Below, piece by piece: positions 29,475 through 38,557 of a DNA stretch of 64,000 bases. Positions within the stretch are counted from its first letter, which is position 1; every line of letters starts with the position of its first letter. The notes under the pieces are model-generated. The model was not told the DNA's origin. It did no database searches and saw nothing but the letters and a program-made list of their open reading frames with translations. A program made the translations under genes and the position numbers. The stretch lies in assembly GCA_964540535.1 (NCBI GenBank), contig CAZIMO010000003.1:62001-126000 (forward strand), given 5' to 3'. Origin of the DNA: Fimenecus sp964540535. Lineage in GTDB: Bacteria; Bacillota; Clostridia; Oscillospirales; Acutalibacteraceae.

Positions 29475-30761
29475 ATGAATGAGGTTAAAGATTATATTGT
29501 ATATCCCGAAGATTTAGAAATGTATCTTCCCAAAACTATTCCCGACAGACAAAACAAGTTTTATAAAGGTCTGGCATATAACATCTGCCGTTTTATTCTT
29601 AAATTCGTTGTACGAGGCGGCAGTAAAATCGAAAAAATAAATATGGATGGTTTGAAACCGCCCTACATTCTGCTTTGCAACCACTCACAATTTGCAGATT
29701 TTATTGTAAGCTTTAAGGCAGTGCATCCCTACAATTTCAACAATATCGCTACTCTTGACGGTTATGTCGGAATGTCAAAAATTATGGAAAAATTAGGCTG
29801 TGCCTGTCACCGTAAGTTCACAACCGATATAAGCCTTATCCGTGCCTGCCACAAGGTGCTTCACGAATACGGCGATATTCTTTGTATGTACCCCGAGGCA
29901 AGATACTCCAATATCGGCACAACGGCGATTATTCCCGAGGTTGTGGGCAAGCTTGTAAAGAAAAATAAAGTTCCTCTTGTTGTGATGATTCATCACGGCA
30001 ATTACCTTAACGCGCCGTTCTGGAATTTCAGAAAACACAGAAAAACTCCTTTTTATGCTACTATGAAGCAAGTTCTCACCGCTGAAGAAATCGAAAATAT
30101 GAGCGTTGACGAAATCAATGAGGTTATTCAGCGTGAAATGTATTACGATGAATACAAGTGGCAAAAAGAAAACGGAATAAGAATCACCGAGGATTTTCGT
30201 GCAGAGGGACTTAACAAGGTTCTTTATAAATGTCCCCACTGTAATGCCGAGCATAAAATGAACAGCGAAGGAATACACCTTTTCTGCGAAGAATGCGGTA
30301 AAAAATGGGAACTTACAGAGCTTGGCGAATTGCAGGCTCTTGAGGGCGAAACAGAATTTTCACACGCACCCGATTGGTACGAATGGCAAAGGGAATGCGT
30401 ACACCGTGAAATTCTTAACGGTACATATTATTTTGAAGATACCGTTCACGCGCTGTCACTGCCCGGTGACACATTTATCGACTTGGGCGAAGCGAAGGTT
30501 ACTCACGACCTTGAAAACGGATTTATTATCGAGGGCAGTTACAACGGCAATGATTACAGAATTCAGCGTACAGCTAAAAGCCTTTACAGCCTGCACATTG
30601 AATTTGATTTCGGTAAGCTTGATAAGCAGGACTGCTTTGATGTTTCAATTAAAAACGATTCTATTTATTGCATTCCGTCTAAAAAAGATGTTGGCACAAA
30701 ACTTATGCTCGCCACCGAAGAAATGCACAAAATCGTGAATGAAAAAACAATAGTGAAATAG
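29475..30761 (+). CDS. PlsC-like acyltransferase with zinc-ribbon and extra carboxy domain
   Basis: The protein has 428 residues. Acyltransferase motifs are YILLCNHSQFADFIV (HxxxxD-like, about 68) and MYPEARYSNIGTTA (about 139), as in glycerophospholipid acyltransferases. Unusually a four-Cys zinc ribbon follows (YKCPHCNAEHKM, then LFCEECGKKW, about 247-275), then about 150 residues of unknown beta-rich domain. It has GAGGGTGAT before the ATG and its own terminator. Confidence 0.83.
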   Translation: MNEVKDYIVYPEDLEMYLPKTIPDRQNKFYKGLAYNICRFILKFVVRGGSKIEKINMDGLKPPYILLCNHSQFADFIVSFKAVHPYNFNNIATLDGYVGMSKIMEKLGCACHRKFTTDISLIRACHKVLHEYGDILCMYPEARYSNIGTTAIIPEVVGKLVKKNKVPLVVMIHHGNYLNAPFWNFRKHRKTPFYATMKQVLTAEEIENMSVDEINEVIQREMYYDEYKWQKENGIRITEDFRAEGLNKVLYKCPHCNAEHKMNSEGIHLFCEECGKKWELTELGELQALEGETEFSHAPDWYEWQRECVHREILNGTYYFEDTVHALSLPGDTFIDLGEAKVTHDLENGFIIEGSYNGNDYRIQRTAKSLYSLHIEFDFGKLDKQDCFDVSIKNDSIYCIPSKKDVGTKLMLATEEMHKIVNEKTIVK

Positions 30762-30782
30762 CAATAATTAAACGAAAAATTT

Positions 30783-30828
30783 ACAAATGGAGAAGTTCAA
30801 CGAGTAAACAACTTCTCCATTTGTTTTA
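30783..30828 (+). terminator. terminator of the PlsC-like gene
   Basis: ACAAATGGAGAAGTT pairs with AACTTCTCCATTTGT (12-nt loop), followed by TTTTA on the plus strand. It separates the conserved chromosome from the restriction-modification island. Confidence 0.85.
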
Positions 30829-30985
30829 CAATCAACTATTATAATTAAATCATAAAAGCTATTTCAAAATCCAGTAATTTATAACAAAGAATTATAACTC
30901 TAATATATCACAATACAAATATTCACTTGTGAATTATTTGCATGAGATAATTCAATATTTTTATAAACTAAAATAAAATTACCTC

Positions 30986-31014
30986 TTGATCCCTAAATCA
31001 AAATATGATATAAT
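30986..31014 (+). promoter_or_regulatory. promoter of the methyltransferase, with GATC in the -35
   Basis: TTGATC-17-TATAAT, 18 bases before the start codon, with GAGGTGAT as ribosome site. The -35 contains GATC, the site expected for this Sau3AI-type system, so its methylation could feed back on expression. Confidence 0.6.
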
Positions 31015-31032
31015 AACCGAGGTGATGATTAT

Positions 31033-32235
31033 ATGGAAAAGACAATATGTGAACTGTTTGCAGGAGTTGGTGGATTCAGACTTGGATTCGAGCGTGAATC
31101 TAATGATTGGAATACAGTTTGGTTTTCTCAATGGGAGCCAGAAAAAAAACATCAATGGGCACACGATTGTTATGTTTCTCATTTTGGAGACATCGATGAG
31201 TATACAGGAATAGATATTGCTAAAGTTCCTAAAAACCATATACCTAATCATTCACTGCTGGTTGGAGGATTTCCGTGCCAGGACTATTCTGTTGCAAGAC
31301 CATTATCGGGTTCGTCAGGCATAGAAGGGAAAAAAGGAGTTTTGTGGTGGCAAATACGAGATACATTAATTGCAAAGAAGCCGCCATTTGTTCTTCTCGA
31401 AAATGTTGATAGATTAATTAAATCACCAGCAAGCCAACGAGGAAGAGATTTCGGAATAATATTACAATGCTTAAATGAACTTGGATATATAGTTGAATGG
31501 AGAATTATAAATGCTGCAGAATATGGTGCAGCTCAAAAGCGTAGGAGAATATTTATTTTTGCATATAATAAAAGAACTGATTATGCTAAATGTCAAAAAG
31601 TTTTTTCTCCAAAAGAAATAATCGATAAATGTGGATTTTTTGCAAAAGTGTTTCCAATTTATAATATTGACAAAATAGATAGTGGAAAATTCGAAGCAAA
31701 AGATGTATATGAGATATCAGATAATTTTAAATTTGAATTTATGAATTCCGGATACATGATTGATGGGGATTTTTATACTGCTAAAACTGTAAGTATAAAA
31801 GAATTGGCAATTCCCCTTTTTGATATAGTTGAATCAAATGTAGATGAAAAATTTTATTTGGGCGAAGATTTAGAATCTTGGAAATATTTAAAAGGGGCGA
31901 AGAAGATAAAACGGACTAGCAAATCAGGGCATCAATATATCTTTAGTGAAGGTGCAATTCCTTTTCCCGATAGTTTGGATTTTCCTGCTCGAACTATTTT
32001 GACTTCTGAAACGGGAAAAAGCAGAAGTACTCATGTAATAGAGGATCCAGAAACAGGTCGTTTAAGGCTATTAACTCCAATCGAAGCAGAACGAATTCAA
32101 GGATTTGATGATAACTGGACTAATACGGGAATGCCACATAAATTTAGATACTTTTGTATGGGAAATGCATTAGTTGTTCCAATGATTACAAGAATGGCTA
32201 AAGAAATCGGTAAAATAATTGAAGCAGAGAAATAA
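31033..32235 (+). CDS. DNA (cytosine-5) methyltransferase
   Basis: The protein has 400 residues. C5-MTase motifs in order: I ICELFAGVGGFRLGFE, IV GGFPCQDYSVARPL with the catalytic Cys, VI LLENVDRLIKSP, VIII YGAAQKRRRIFIFAY, IX/X RLLTPIEAERIQGF and GNALVVPMITRM. The target-recognition region spans about 200-320. It is convergent with a Sau3AI-like endonuclease ending 14 bases away, so it should methylate the C of GATC (inference). Codons are more AT-rich than the neighbours, consistent with transfer. Confidence 0.93.
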   Translation: MEKTICELFAGVGGFRLGFERESNDWNTVWFSQWEPEKKHQWAHDCYVSHFGDIDEYTGIDIAKVPKNHIPNHSLLVGGFPCQDYSVARPLSGSSGIEGKKGVLWWQIRDTLIAKKPPFVLLENVDRLIKSPASQRGRDFGIILQCLNELGYIVEWRIINAAEYGAAQKRRRIFIFAYNKRTDYAKCQKVFSPKEIIDKCGFFAKVFPIYNIDKIDSGKFEAKDVYEISDNFKFEFMNSGYMIDGDFYTAKTVSIKELAIPLFDIVESNVDEKFYLGEDLESWKYLKGAKKIKRTSKSGHQYIFSEGAIPFPDSLDFPARTILTSETGKSRSTHVIEDPETGRLRLLTPIEAERIQGFDDNWTNTGMPHKFRYFCMGNALVVPMITRMAKEIGKIIEAEK

Positions 32236-32249
32236 TCTCTGCTTCTTTT

Positions 32250-33731
32250 TTATGATTTTAAGTCATCATTAATCTGTTTCAATATATATGAATTATTTAG
32301 CCAAAGGCTCTGAATAGTCATTCTCCTTCCATCAGGCAAGAAATCAGAATTTGCAATTGTACCGCTTCCAAATGTTGAACCATCTTCAAATTGATAAAAT
32401 GCTAAATTAGTATGAGGTCTGACATGAAGAATTTTTGTTTGCGATTTTTTAGGTAGATTATTTTTTATAATCACTTCACCTTTCTGTTGAATCTTTGTAA
32501 ACATAACACCATTTTTAATAGTTTCAACGACCCTGTTCCATTCATCTTTTGCAATGTTATTCAAATCATTAGCTGGCATATTCCAAAGTTGACAGCCTTT
32601 TAAAATACAGTCGTTATTTTTCTTTTGAAATACGACAAATAGAAATTTTTTCTCTTCAAAGTAATTATAAAAATCAGAATCCTCATAGTCCTGTTTTATA
32701 ATTTTAGTAAATTTAAAAGGATTTAATGATATACTTTCTTTTAATTTCCCATTTTCTTCAAGTCTAATAACTCTTATAGAAATATTAGCTTTAATAAGTT
32801 CTTCGGCACTGTTTGATTTTACCCCAAGCATTTTATATGCAAGATTAGTCCACTGTGCTTTATTTCCAGTGTAATCTATACTAAATAATTTACATAATTC
32901 TTTATCTGATTTTCCAACATATTCAGAAATAATGCTTTGTAAATATTCTTCAAAAGTTTGCTCTTTTAAATCCCCTTTGATGATTGATTCTGCAGTAGTT
33001 TTTCTCCCTAATATATAATTGTTGAGAACATAAGTCATATATGAATTCTTATATGAATATGCTCTGGACTTTGCTTTTATAAACGTTCCTGTCTCTGTAG
33101 GATAGCCTTGTTCTCTGTAACTTTTTTCAGCAGTTGAACCCTTGGTGCAGGCACCAAGATACATAGTATCGCCCTCAGATAATTCGTGAGCCTTGCCCGA
33201 TTTGATTTTGTCTGTGATTATCTTATAGTCTTGTTCAATAATTTTTAAATCATTTTTGGGTGGCGTAAACAAATCAACAAAGTCAATCTGATATAACATA
33301 TTACTTGGAAGTGACTTGTTACGAAAATAGTAAATTAGAAGTATATTTTTACACTTTTCCCACAAGTGAGATTTATAGAAATCTTTTTCAGCCGATTCGT
33401 CATATTGAATCATAGTTAGCACTAATCTCTCCCCTGCTTTATACGACCCATTCTTATTTATCTCATAGGGAGAAGCTTTTAATTCAATTCCAGCTTCTTC
33501 AAAATCAGCTTTAGGATTGCTGTTTGCAGCATAATGAAAATAATGTTCTTCAAGAAAAGTCCCTAAACCGCCTTTGTTATTTTTATTACTATAATGTTTA
33601 TATACTTGCTGAAATTCATCTTTAGACAGTTCACTTTCAAGAATATCCATGAATGTATGACCTACTAATTGTTTGGCAAAAGTAAGTATACTTTGTGGAT
33701 TTGACCTATCATAGTTTTCAAAATTAAACAT
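32250..33731 (-). CDS. Sau3AI-type restriction endonuclease
   Basis: The protein has 493 residues, close to Sau3AI in length. The MutH/Sau3AI nuclease motif is present near residue 60-95: GGLGTFLEEHYFHYAANSNP followed by DFEEAGIELKASPYE, which gives the D-(E)xK metal site. A second, probably DNA-binding domain of the same fold follows, ending HVRPHTNLAFYQFEDGSTFG. Family members cut GATC. AT-rich, with a weak GGTGA ribosome site. It is paired with the convergent C5 methyltransferase. Confidence 0.85.
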   Translation of the reverse strand: MFNFENYDRSNPQSILTFAKQLVGHTFMDILESELSKDEFQQVYKHYSNKNNKGGLGTFLEEHYFHYAANSNPKADFEEAGIELKASPYEINKNGSYKAGERLVLTMIQYDESAEKDFYKSHLWEKCKNILLIYYFRNKSLPSNMLYQIDFVDLFTPPKNDLKIIEQDYKIITDKIKSGKAHELSEGDTMYLGACTKGSTAEKSYREQGYPTETGTFIKAKSRAYSYKNSYMTYVLNNYILGRKTTAESIIKGDLKEQTFEEYLQSIISEYVGKSDKELCKLFSIDYTGNKAQWTNLAYKMLGVKSNSAEELIKANISIRVIRLEENGKLKESISLNPFKFTKIIKQDYEDSDFYNYFEEKKFLFVVFQKKNNDCILKGCQLWNMPANDLNNIAKDEWNRVVETIKNGVMFTKIQQKGEVIIKNNLPKKSQTKILHVRPHTNLAFYQFEDGSTFGSGTIANSDFLPDGRRMTIQSLWLNNSYILKQINDDLKS

Positions 33732-33950
33732 GCTTGTTCACCATTCTACATTTATTGTTTGCAAAAAATAATATCTCTTTTTATAATTGTCAACCGTCAA
33801 TTAGCATAATAAATTTTAATAAATAATCAACAAAAATATATAATTGCACATTGATATAACGACCTGGAGTCATTCCATTACAGATTGTGCACCAAGTCGT
33901 TATTTTTATATTAGTTAATTAAAATAACTATAAATATAAAGTTCAAAAGC
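33732..33950. other. spacer between the restriction island and proS
   Basis: 219 bases, AT-rich. It contains a hairpin at about 33856-33903 (ATAACGACCTGG / CCAAGTCGTTA, 25-nt loop) with a T-run on the plus side only, which terminates no known plus-strand gene. It marks the right edge of the inserted AT-rich segment. No gene seen. Confidence 0.4.
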
Positions 33951-35387
33951 TTAATAAGCCTTGCCCCAATAGAGCATTTTGTTTGCGGGCTTACCGCAGC
34001 AAACGCAGGTATCGCCGATTTCTTCCTGCTCAAAGGGGATACAGCGTGATGAAATGCCTGCCTGCTCCTTAAGAGCGTCTTCGCACGCACGGTCACCGCA
34101 CCACATAGCCTTGATAAAGCCGGGCTTATTCTCTGCAATATCAATCATTTCACTCATATTGTGAGCAACATAAGTCATATTGCCGCGGCGTTCAAATGCC
34201 TTATTGTAAATTCCCTGATGAACTGCTTCAAGCAATTCGGGGATTTTGGTATCAAGTTCGTCAAGAGATACAAAATACTTTTCTCTTGTATCACGGCGGA
34301 CAATTACGCACTGATTATTCTCAATGTCACGGGGTCCGAGCTCAACGCGGAGCGGAACGCCTTTCATTTCATATTCAGCATATTTCCAGCCGGGTGAATT
34401 ATCGCTTAAATCAATTTTTGCGCGAACTGTCTTTTTAAGATTTTCATAAACCTCGGTTGCCTTTTCCTTAACGCCTGCCTTATGAGCGGCAACAGGAATT
34501 ACAACCACTTGAACAGGCGCGATTTTCGGCGGTAAAACAAGTCCGTTATCATCGCCGTGTGTCATAATAATTGCACCGATAAGGCGTGTTGTACAGCCCC
34601 AAGAGGTCTGGAACGGATGCTTCAATTTATTGTCTTTATCTTGATACTGAATTTCAAAAGCCTTTGCAAAGCCGTCGCCGAAATAGTGGCTTGTTGCCGA
34701 CTGCAAAGCCTTACCGTCGTGCATAAGAGCCTCAATAGTGTATGTATCCTCAGCACCTGCAAAACGCTCTTTTTCGGTTTTAACACCTTTTACAACGGGA
34801 ATTGCAAGATAATTCTCACAGAAATCAGCATATGTATTCAGCATCTTGATCGTTTCTTGCTGCGCCTCTTCTGCCGTTGCGTGGATTGTGTGTCCCTCCT
34901 GCCACAAAAATTCCCGTGTACGAAGGAACGGTCTTGTAGTCTTTTCCCAACGGACAACCGAAACCCACTGATTATAAAGCTTGGGAAGATCGCGGTAAGA
35001 CTGAATTATATTAGCATAATGCTCACAGAAAAGAGTTTCTGATGTTGGTCGAACACAAAGACGCTCCTCAAGTTTTTCACTGCCGCCGTGAGTTACCCAC
35101 GCAACCTCGGGCGCAAAGCCTTCAACATGGTCCTTTTCTTTATTGAGCAAGCTCTCGGGGATAAACATAGGCATACAAACATTTTCATGCCCTGTTTCTT
35201 TGAACATACCGTCAAGAGTTTTCTGAATATTCTCCCAAATCGCATAGCCGTAAGGTCGGATAACCATACATCCTTTTACGCTTGTATATTCAACAAGCTC
35301 TGCTTTTTTTACCACATCGGTATACCATTTGGCAAAGTCCACATCCATTGAGGTAATTTCCTCAACCATCTTTTTCTGTTCAGCCAT
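33951..35387 (-). CDS. proS: prolyl-tRNA synthetase (archaeal-like type)
   Basis: The protein has 478 residues from MAEQKKMVEEITSMDVDF. Class II motifs: VRPTSETLFCEHYANIIQSY (motif 2 region), WEKTTRPFLRTREFLWQEGH and the anticodon domain VVVIPVAAHKAGV. The carboxy-terminal zinc-binding extension ends CVCCGKPANKMLYWGKAY, diagnostic of the eukaryote/archaea-like ProS without the editing insert. AAAGGA is eight bases before this ATG. No T-box leader is seen between it and acpP. Confidence 0.96.
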   Translation of the reverse strand: MAEQKKMVEEITSMDVDFAKWYTDVVKKAELVEYTSVKGCMVIRPYGYAIWENIQKTLDGMFKETGHENVCMPMFIPESLLNKEKDHVEGFAPEVAWVTHGGSEKLEERLCVRPTSETLFCEHYANIIQSYRDLPKLYNQWVSVVRWEKTTRPFLRTREFLWQEGHTIHATAEEAQQETIKMLNTYADFCENYLAIPVVKGVKTEKERFAGAEDTYTIEALMHDGKALQSATSHYFGDGFAKAFEIQYQDKDNKLKHPFQTSWGCTTRLIGAIIMTHGDDNGLVLPPKIAPVQVVVIPVAAHKAGVKEKATEVYENLKKTVRAKIDLSDNSPGWKYAEYEMKGVPLRVELGPRDIENNQCVIVRRDTREKYFVSLDELDTKIPELLEAVHQGIYNKAFERRGNMTYVAHNMSEMIDIAENKPGFIKAMWCGDRACEDALKEQAGISSRCIPFEQEEIGDTCVCCGKPANKMLYWGKAY

Positions 35388-35421
35388 GGTCAACATCCTT
35401 TCTTAATAATAGTAATAAATT

Positions 35422-35447
35422 ACAGGGACAAACCTAATTGCCCCTGT
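35422..35447 (-). terminator. terminator after acpP
   Basis: ACAGGG-CAA pairs with TTG-CCCTGT around a short loop; AATTTATT follows on the minus strand. Weak U-run, so efficiency is uncertain. Confidence 0.5.
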
Positions 35448-35468
35448 TAAAAACAAAATAAAAATCAA

Positions 35469-35690
35469 TTAGTTTTCTTCGATATATTTAACAATATCCC
35501 CGACCGTTTTAATGTTTTCAAGGTCTTCGTCAGAAATTTCCAAATCGAATTCGTCTTCAAATGTCATAACAAGATCTGCAAGGTCAATACTGTCAGCACC
35601 CAAGTCCTCAAGAAGAACTGCGTCCATTGTAACGATATCGCTGTCCAATTCGAGCTGTTCGCAAATAATTTCGCGGATTTTTTCAAACAT
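35469..35690 (-). CDS. acpP: acyl carrier protein
   Basis: The protein has 73 residues, acidic. The phosphopantetheine site is in LLEDLGADSIDLADLVMTFE (Ser in DSID). Its start FEKIREIICEQLELDSDIVT is typical. It carries growing acyl chains for fatty-acid and phospholipid synthesis. GGAGGTG precedes the ATG. It stands alone, with its own promoter, not in a fab cluster. Confidence 0.96.
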   Translation of the reverse strand: MFEKIREIICEQLELDSDIVTMDAVLLEDLGADSIDLADLVMTFEDEFDLEISDEDLENIKTVGDIVKYIEEN

Positions 35691-35726
35691 TACACAACAC
35701 CTCCATTAAGTTTTGATATACCAAAT

Positions 35727-35755
35727 ATACTAATTATTTTTAGCGTATTTGTCAA
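35727..35755 (-). promoter_or_regulatory. promoter of acpP
   Basis: TTGACA-17-TAGTAT on the minus strand, overlapping the end of the upstream operon. Confidence 0.7.
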
Positions 35756-35760
35756 CACTT

Positions 35761-37284
35761 TTATTTCAAATTTATAAAAGTTTCGAGATTTGTAAAGTCG
35801 ATACCCTTTACACTTTTAACTAAATCATAGAAAGATTTGCAAATTTCAGCGCATCCGCCCGAAGTATCGCTTTCTGTGTTAAAGGGCATTACAGGGTCGT
35901 GAACTGAAAGACGAAGCAAGAACCAGCCCTTTCTGTTTTCATCGTCAAACGATACGCGAACACCTTCGTAATTATCGGGAGCTAAACGCATTTCGGGATT
36001 TTTTTCTGCCGCTTCCTTAATTTCTTCAATCAGCTTTTCGCCGATTTCACGAAAATTCTCTTCTGTTATATTAAAACGAAGTTCTTTTTCTTCAAGTGGC
36101 TTTTTAAGAGCCTTAATGCAATCTCCGATTTTCTTGTTTTCTTTGCGAAGCACTGCCGCTTTAATAATAATTTTTGTAATAAGATAGGCGCCGTCATCAA
36201 GATAATAATTTTCTTTGAATGCCGCGTGACCCGATGTTTCAATTGCCAAAGGAGCATTTTCACCGCTGTTTGTACGGCGAACTGCCTCATCAATAACATT
36301 TTTATAACCGCGTTTAAAGCGAATATGCTTACCGCCGAGAGTGTCCTCAATAAATTCGCGAAGTCCGTCGCTTGTAACAGAATCGGTAACGATACTGCCG
36401 CCCTCATTGTTTTCAAGCGCGATAACCGCCGCCAAAGCAACAATTGAATTACGGTTTATTTCGTCGCCTTTTTCGTCAACGCACGAAGCGCGGTCAACAT
36501 CAGTATCAAAAATAACGCCCAAGTCGCAGTTATTATCAACCGTCGCATTGCGTATAAACTCCATAGCAACCTTATTTTCTGGATTTGGAATATGATTGGG
36601 AAACATTCCGTCAGGCTCTAAAAACTGACTTGCACTTACATCTGCGCCCAAAGGAGCCAACACCTTTTCAGCGTAAAATCCGCCGACGCCGTTACCTGCG
36701 TCAACTGCGATTTTAAAGTTTTCAAGGGGTCTTTCGTAATTTTCGGCATTAACACCTTTTTTAATCATTTCCCGAAGAATTGCAGAGTATTCAGAAATAT
36801 AGTCAATTTCTGTAACCGAGCCTGTTTTTTCGCTCTTTTTACTATTTTCATTTTCTGCATTTGCAAGAATAGCTTTAAGTTCGTCGCCCGAAAGTCCGCC
36901 GTCACGAGTAAAAAATTTAAGTCCGTTACGGTCAAACGGGTGGTGGCTTGCGGTAATCTGAATTGCGCCGTCACAACCCTTTGTAACTGTCGTCATAAAC
37001 ATCGCGGGTGTCGAGCAGTATGAACAGTAAAGCACATTTACACCCATTGATGAAATTTCGCTGATAACCGCGTCTTTTATTCGCATTGCCGAAATTCTTG
37101 AATCGTGACCCACCGAAACAGTAAGCTCTTCAGCCGATTTACCCGTCTTTTCGCAAAGAAAATCAATAAACGCTCCGCTGATTGCCTTAACAACATCGTC
37201 AGTCAATTGAATTACAGGATATTTTTCTGTTGCAACCGCAACGCCTCGGACATCTGTTCCGCTTTTCAAGTGCATAAGCTTCAT
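35761..37284 (-). CDS. phosphomannomutase/phosphoglucomutase
   Basis: The protein has 507 residues. It shows the phosphoserine loop TASHHPFDRNGLKFFTRDGG, the metal loop VIFDTDVDRASCVDEKG, the sugar-specificity part of domain 3 (IETSGHAAFKENYYLDDGAY) and the phosphate-binding domain 4 near APDNYEGVRVSFDDEN. It interconverts hexose 1- and 6-phosphates. With galactokinase in the same operon, it may feed galactose-derived sugar phosphates into glycolysis or nucleotide sugars. Last of seven packed genes; it starts one base after the previous stop. Confidence 0.92.
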   Translation of the reverse strand: MKLMHLKSGTDVRGVAVATEKYPVIQLTDDVVKAISGAFIDFLCEKTGKSAEELTVSVGHDSRISAMRIKDAVISEISSMGVNVLYCSYCSTPAMFMTTVTKGCDGAIQITASHHPFDRNGLKFFTRDGGLSGDELKAILANAENENSKKSEKTGSVTEIDYISEYSAILREMIKKGVNAENYERPLENFKIAVDAGNGVGGFYAEKVLAPLGADVSASQFLEPDGMFPNHIPNPENKVAMEFIRNATVDNNCDLGVIFDTDVDRASCVDEKGDEINRNSIVALAAVIALENNEGGSIVTDSVTSDGLREFIEDTLGGKHIRFKRGYKNVIDEAVRRTNSGENAPLAIETSGHAAFKENYYLDDGAYLITKIIIKAAVLRKENKKIGDCIKALKKPLEEKELRFNITEENFREIGEKLIEEIKEAAEKNPEMRLAPDNYEGVRVSFDDENRKGWFLLRLSVHDPVMPFNTESDTSGGCAEICKSFYDLVKSVKGIDFTNLETFINLK

Positions 37285-37285
37285 T

Positions 37286-38554
37286 TTAAATCAAACCCCT
37301 TTTATACATTTCTTCTGCGGCAAGCATAACGCCCAATTTGCCGCTGTGAAAATTAAGTCCGCCCTGCATCCATACCGCAAACGGCTCGCGAAGCGGCGCG
37401 TCAGCAGACAGTTCAATTGACGAACCTGATGTGAATGCGCCTGCCGACATAATTACCTGACTGTCATAACCCGGCATATCCCAAGGTTCGGGAGTAACAT
37501 AGGAGTCAACAGGAGCGCCTTTCTGCAAGCCTTGGCAGAAAGCTATCAAATTATTGCTGTTTTCAAGGCAGATTGCTTGAATAATATCGTGTCGGGTTTC
37601 GTTCACTTCGGGAGTAACCTTAAAGCCCAATTCAGTGAAAAGCGCCGCAGCAAAGACTGCTGTTTTCATAGCCTCGCCCACAACATGGGGCGAATTGAAA
37701 AGTCCCATAAATATATTGCGGTTCTGACCGAGCGTCGCCCCTAACTCTGTGCCTAAACCGGGAGTTGTAAGGCGGTATCCGCAAAGCTTAACCAAATCGC
37801 TTCTGCCCGCTATGTATCCGCCCGACGGAGCAATTCCGCCGCCTGCATTTTTAATAAGCGAGCCAGCAATCAAGTCTGCGCCCACCTCGGTAGGCTCTTT
37901 TTTTTCGGTAAATTCGCCGTAGCAGTTATCAACCATAACAATTGCGCGCTTGTTTACTCTATGAACTATTTCGCAAACTCTTTCAATCTCGTCAATTGAA
38001 ATTGTGTGACGGAGCGAATATCCGCGAGAACGCTGAATATATACCATTCGCACTGAAGCTTCAGCAGAAGCTTTTTCAATTGCATTATAATCTATTTCGT
38101 CATTTTCGGTCAAATCTACTTGAGCATAACGAACGCCGAAATCCGCAAGAGTACCTTCACCCGAATTTTTGCCGTTAAGACCAATTGTCGAATGAAGAGT
38201 ATCATACGGCGTACCTGTAACGCAGAGCATTGTGTCGTTGGGACGCAAAATTCCGTAAAGACAAACTGCAAGAGTGTGCGTACCGCTTGCCAACGCACCT
38301 GCGCGGATAATCGCACTCTCAGCACCGAAAATATCGGCAACAAGCGCATCAAGCTTTTCTCTGCCCTTGTCACTGTAGCCGTAGCCGGTGGTGGTGTTAA
38401 AATCGGTTTCGTCAACACGGTTGCGTATGAAAGCCGACAGCACCTTTTGCTGATTATATTCAGTCAGTTCATCAATACCGCTGAAAACAGAATTAGCTTT
38501 TTGAAGCGCGGTTTCCGATAAATTATTAATCTTTTCACTGATTTCAAAAAACAT
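37286..38554 (-). CDS. YnbB/methionine gamma-lyase-like PLP enzyme
   Basis: The protein has 422 residues. Fold type I PLP enzyme of the 'aluminium resistance'/YnbB group: TTTGYGYSDKGREKLDALVA, IIRAGALASGTHTLAVCLYG, VMVDNCYGEFTEKKEPTEVG and the PLP lysine in LIAGSLIKNAGGGIAPSGGY. The physiological substrate in this group is unclear. It lies 3 bases after the GNAT gene stop in a long operon. Confidence 0.9.
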   Translation of the reverse strand: MFFEISEKINNLSETALQKANSVFSGIDELTEYNQQKVLSAFIRNRVDETDFNTTTGYGYSDKGREKLDALVADIFGAESAIIRAGALASGTHTLAVCLYGILRPNDTMLCVTGTPYDTLHSTIGLNGKNSGEGTLADFGVRYAQVDLTENDEIDYNAIEKASAEASVRMVYIQRSRGYSLRHTISIDEIERVCEIVHRVNKRAIVMVDNCYGEFTEKKEPTEVGADLIAGSLIKNAGGGIAPSGGYIAGRSDLVKLCGYRLTTPGLGTELGATLGQNRNIFMGLFNSPHVVGEAMKTAVFAAALFTELGFKVTPEVNETRHDIIQAICLENSNNLIAFCQGLQKGAPVDSYVTPEPWDMPGYDSQVIMSAGAFTSGSSIELSADAPLREPFAVWMQGGLNFHSGKLGVMLAAEEMYKRGLI

Positions 38555-38557
38555 ATT

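Noticed and set aside
30786..33900. Prophage or integrative element around the R-M genes
   Set aside because: No integrase, att-like repeats or phage genes; only two R-M genes with AT-rich flanks.
35397..35468. T-box leader for proS
   Set aside because: Only 80 bases upstream, with the acpP terminator but no specifier loop or T-box sequence.
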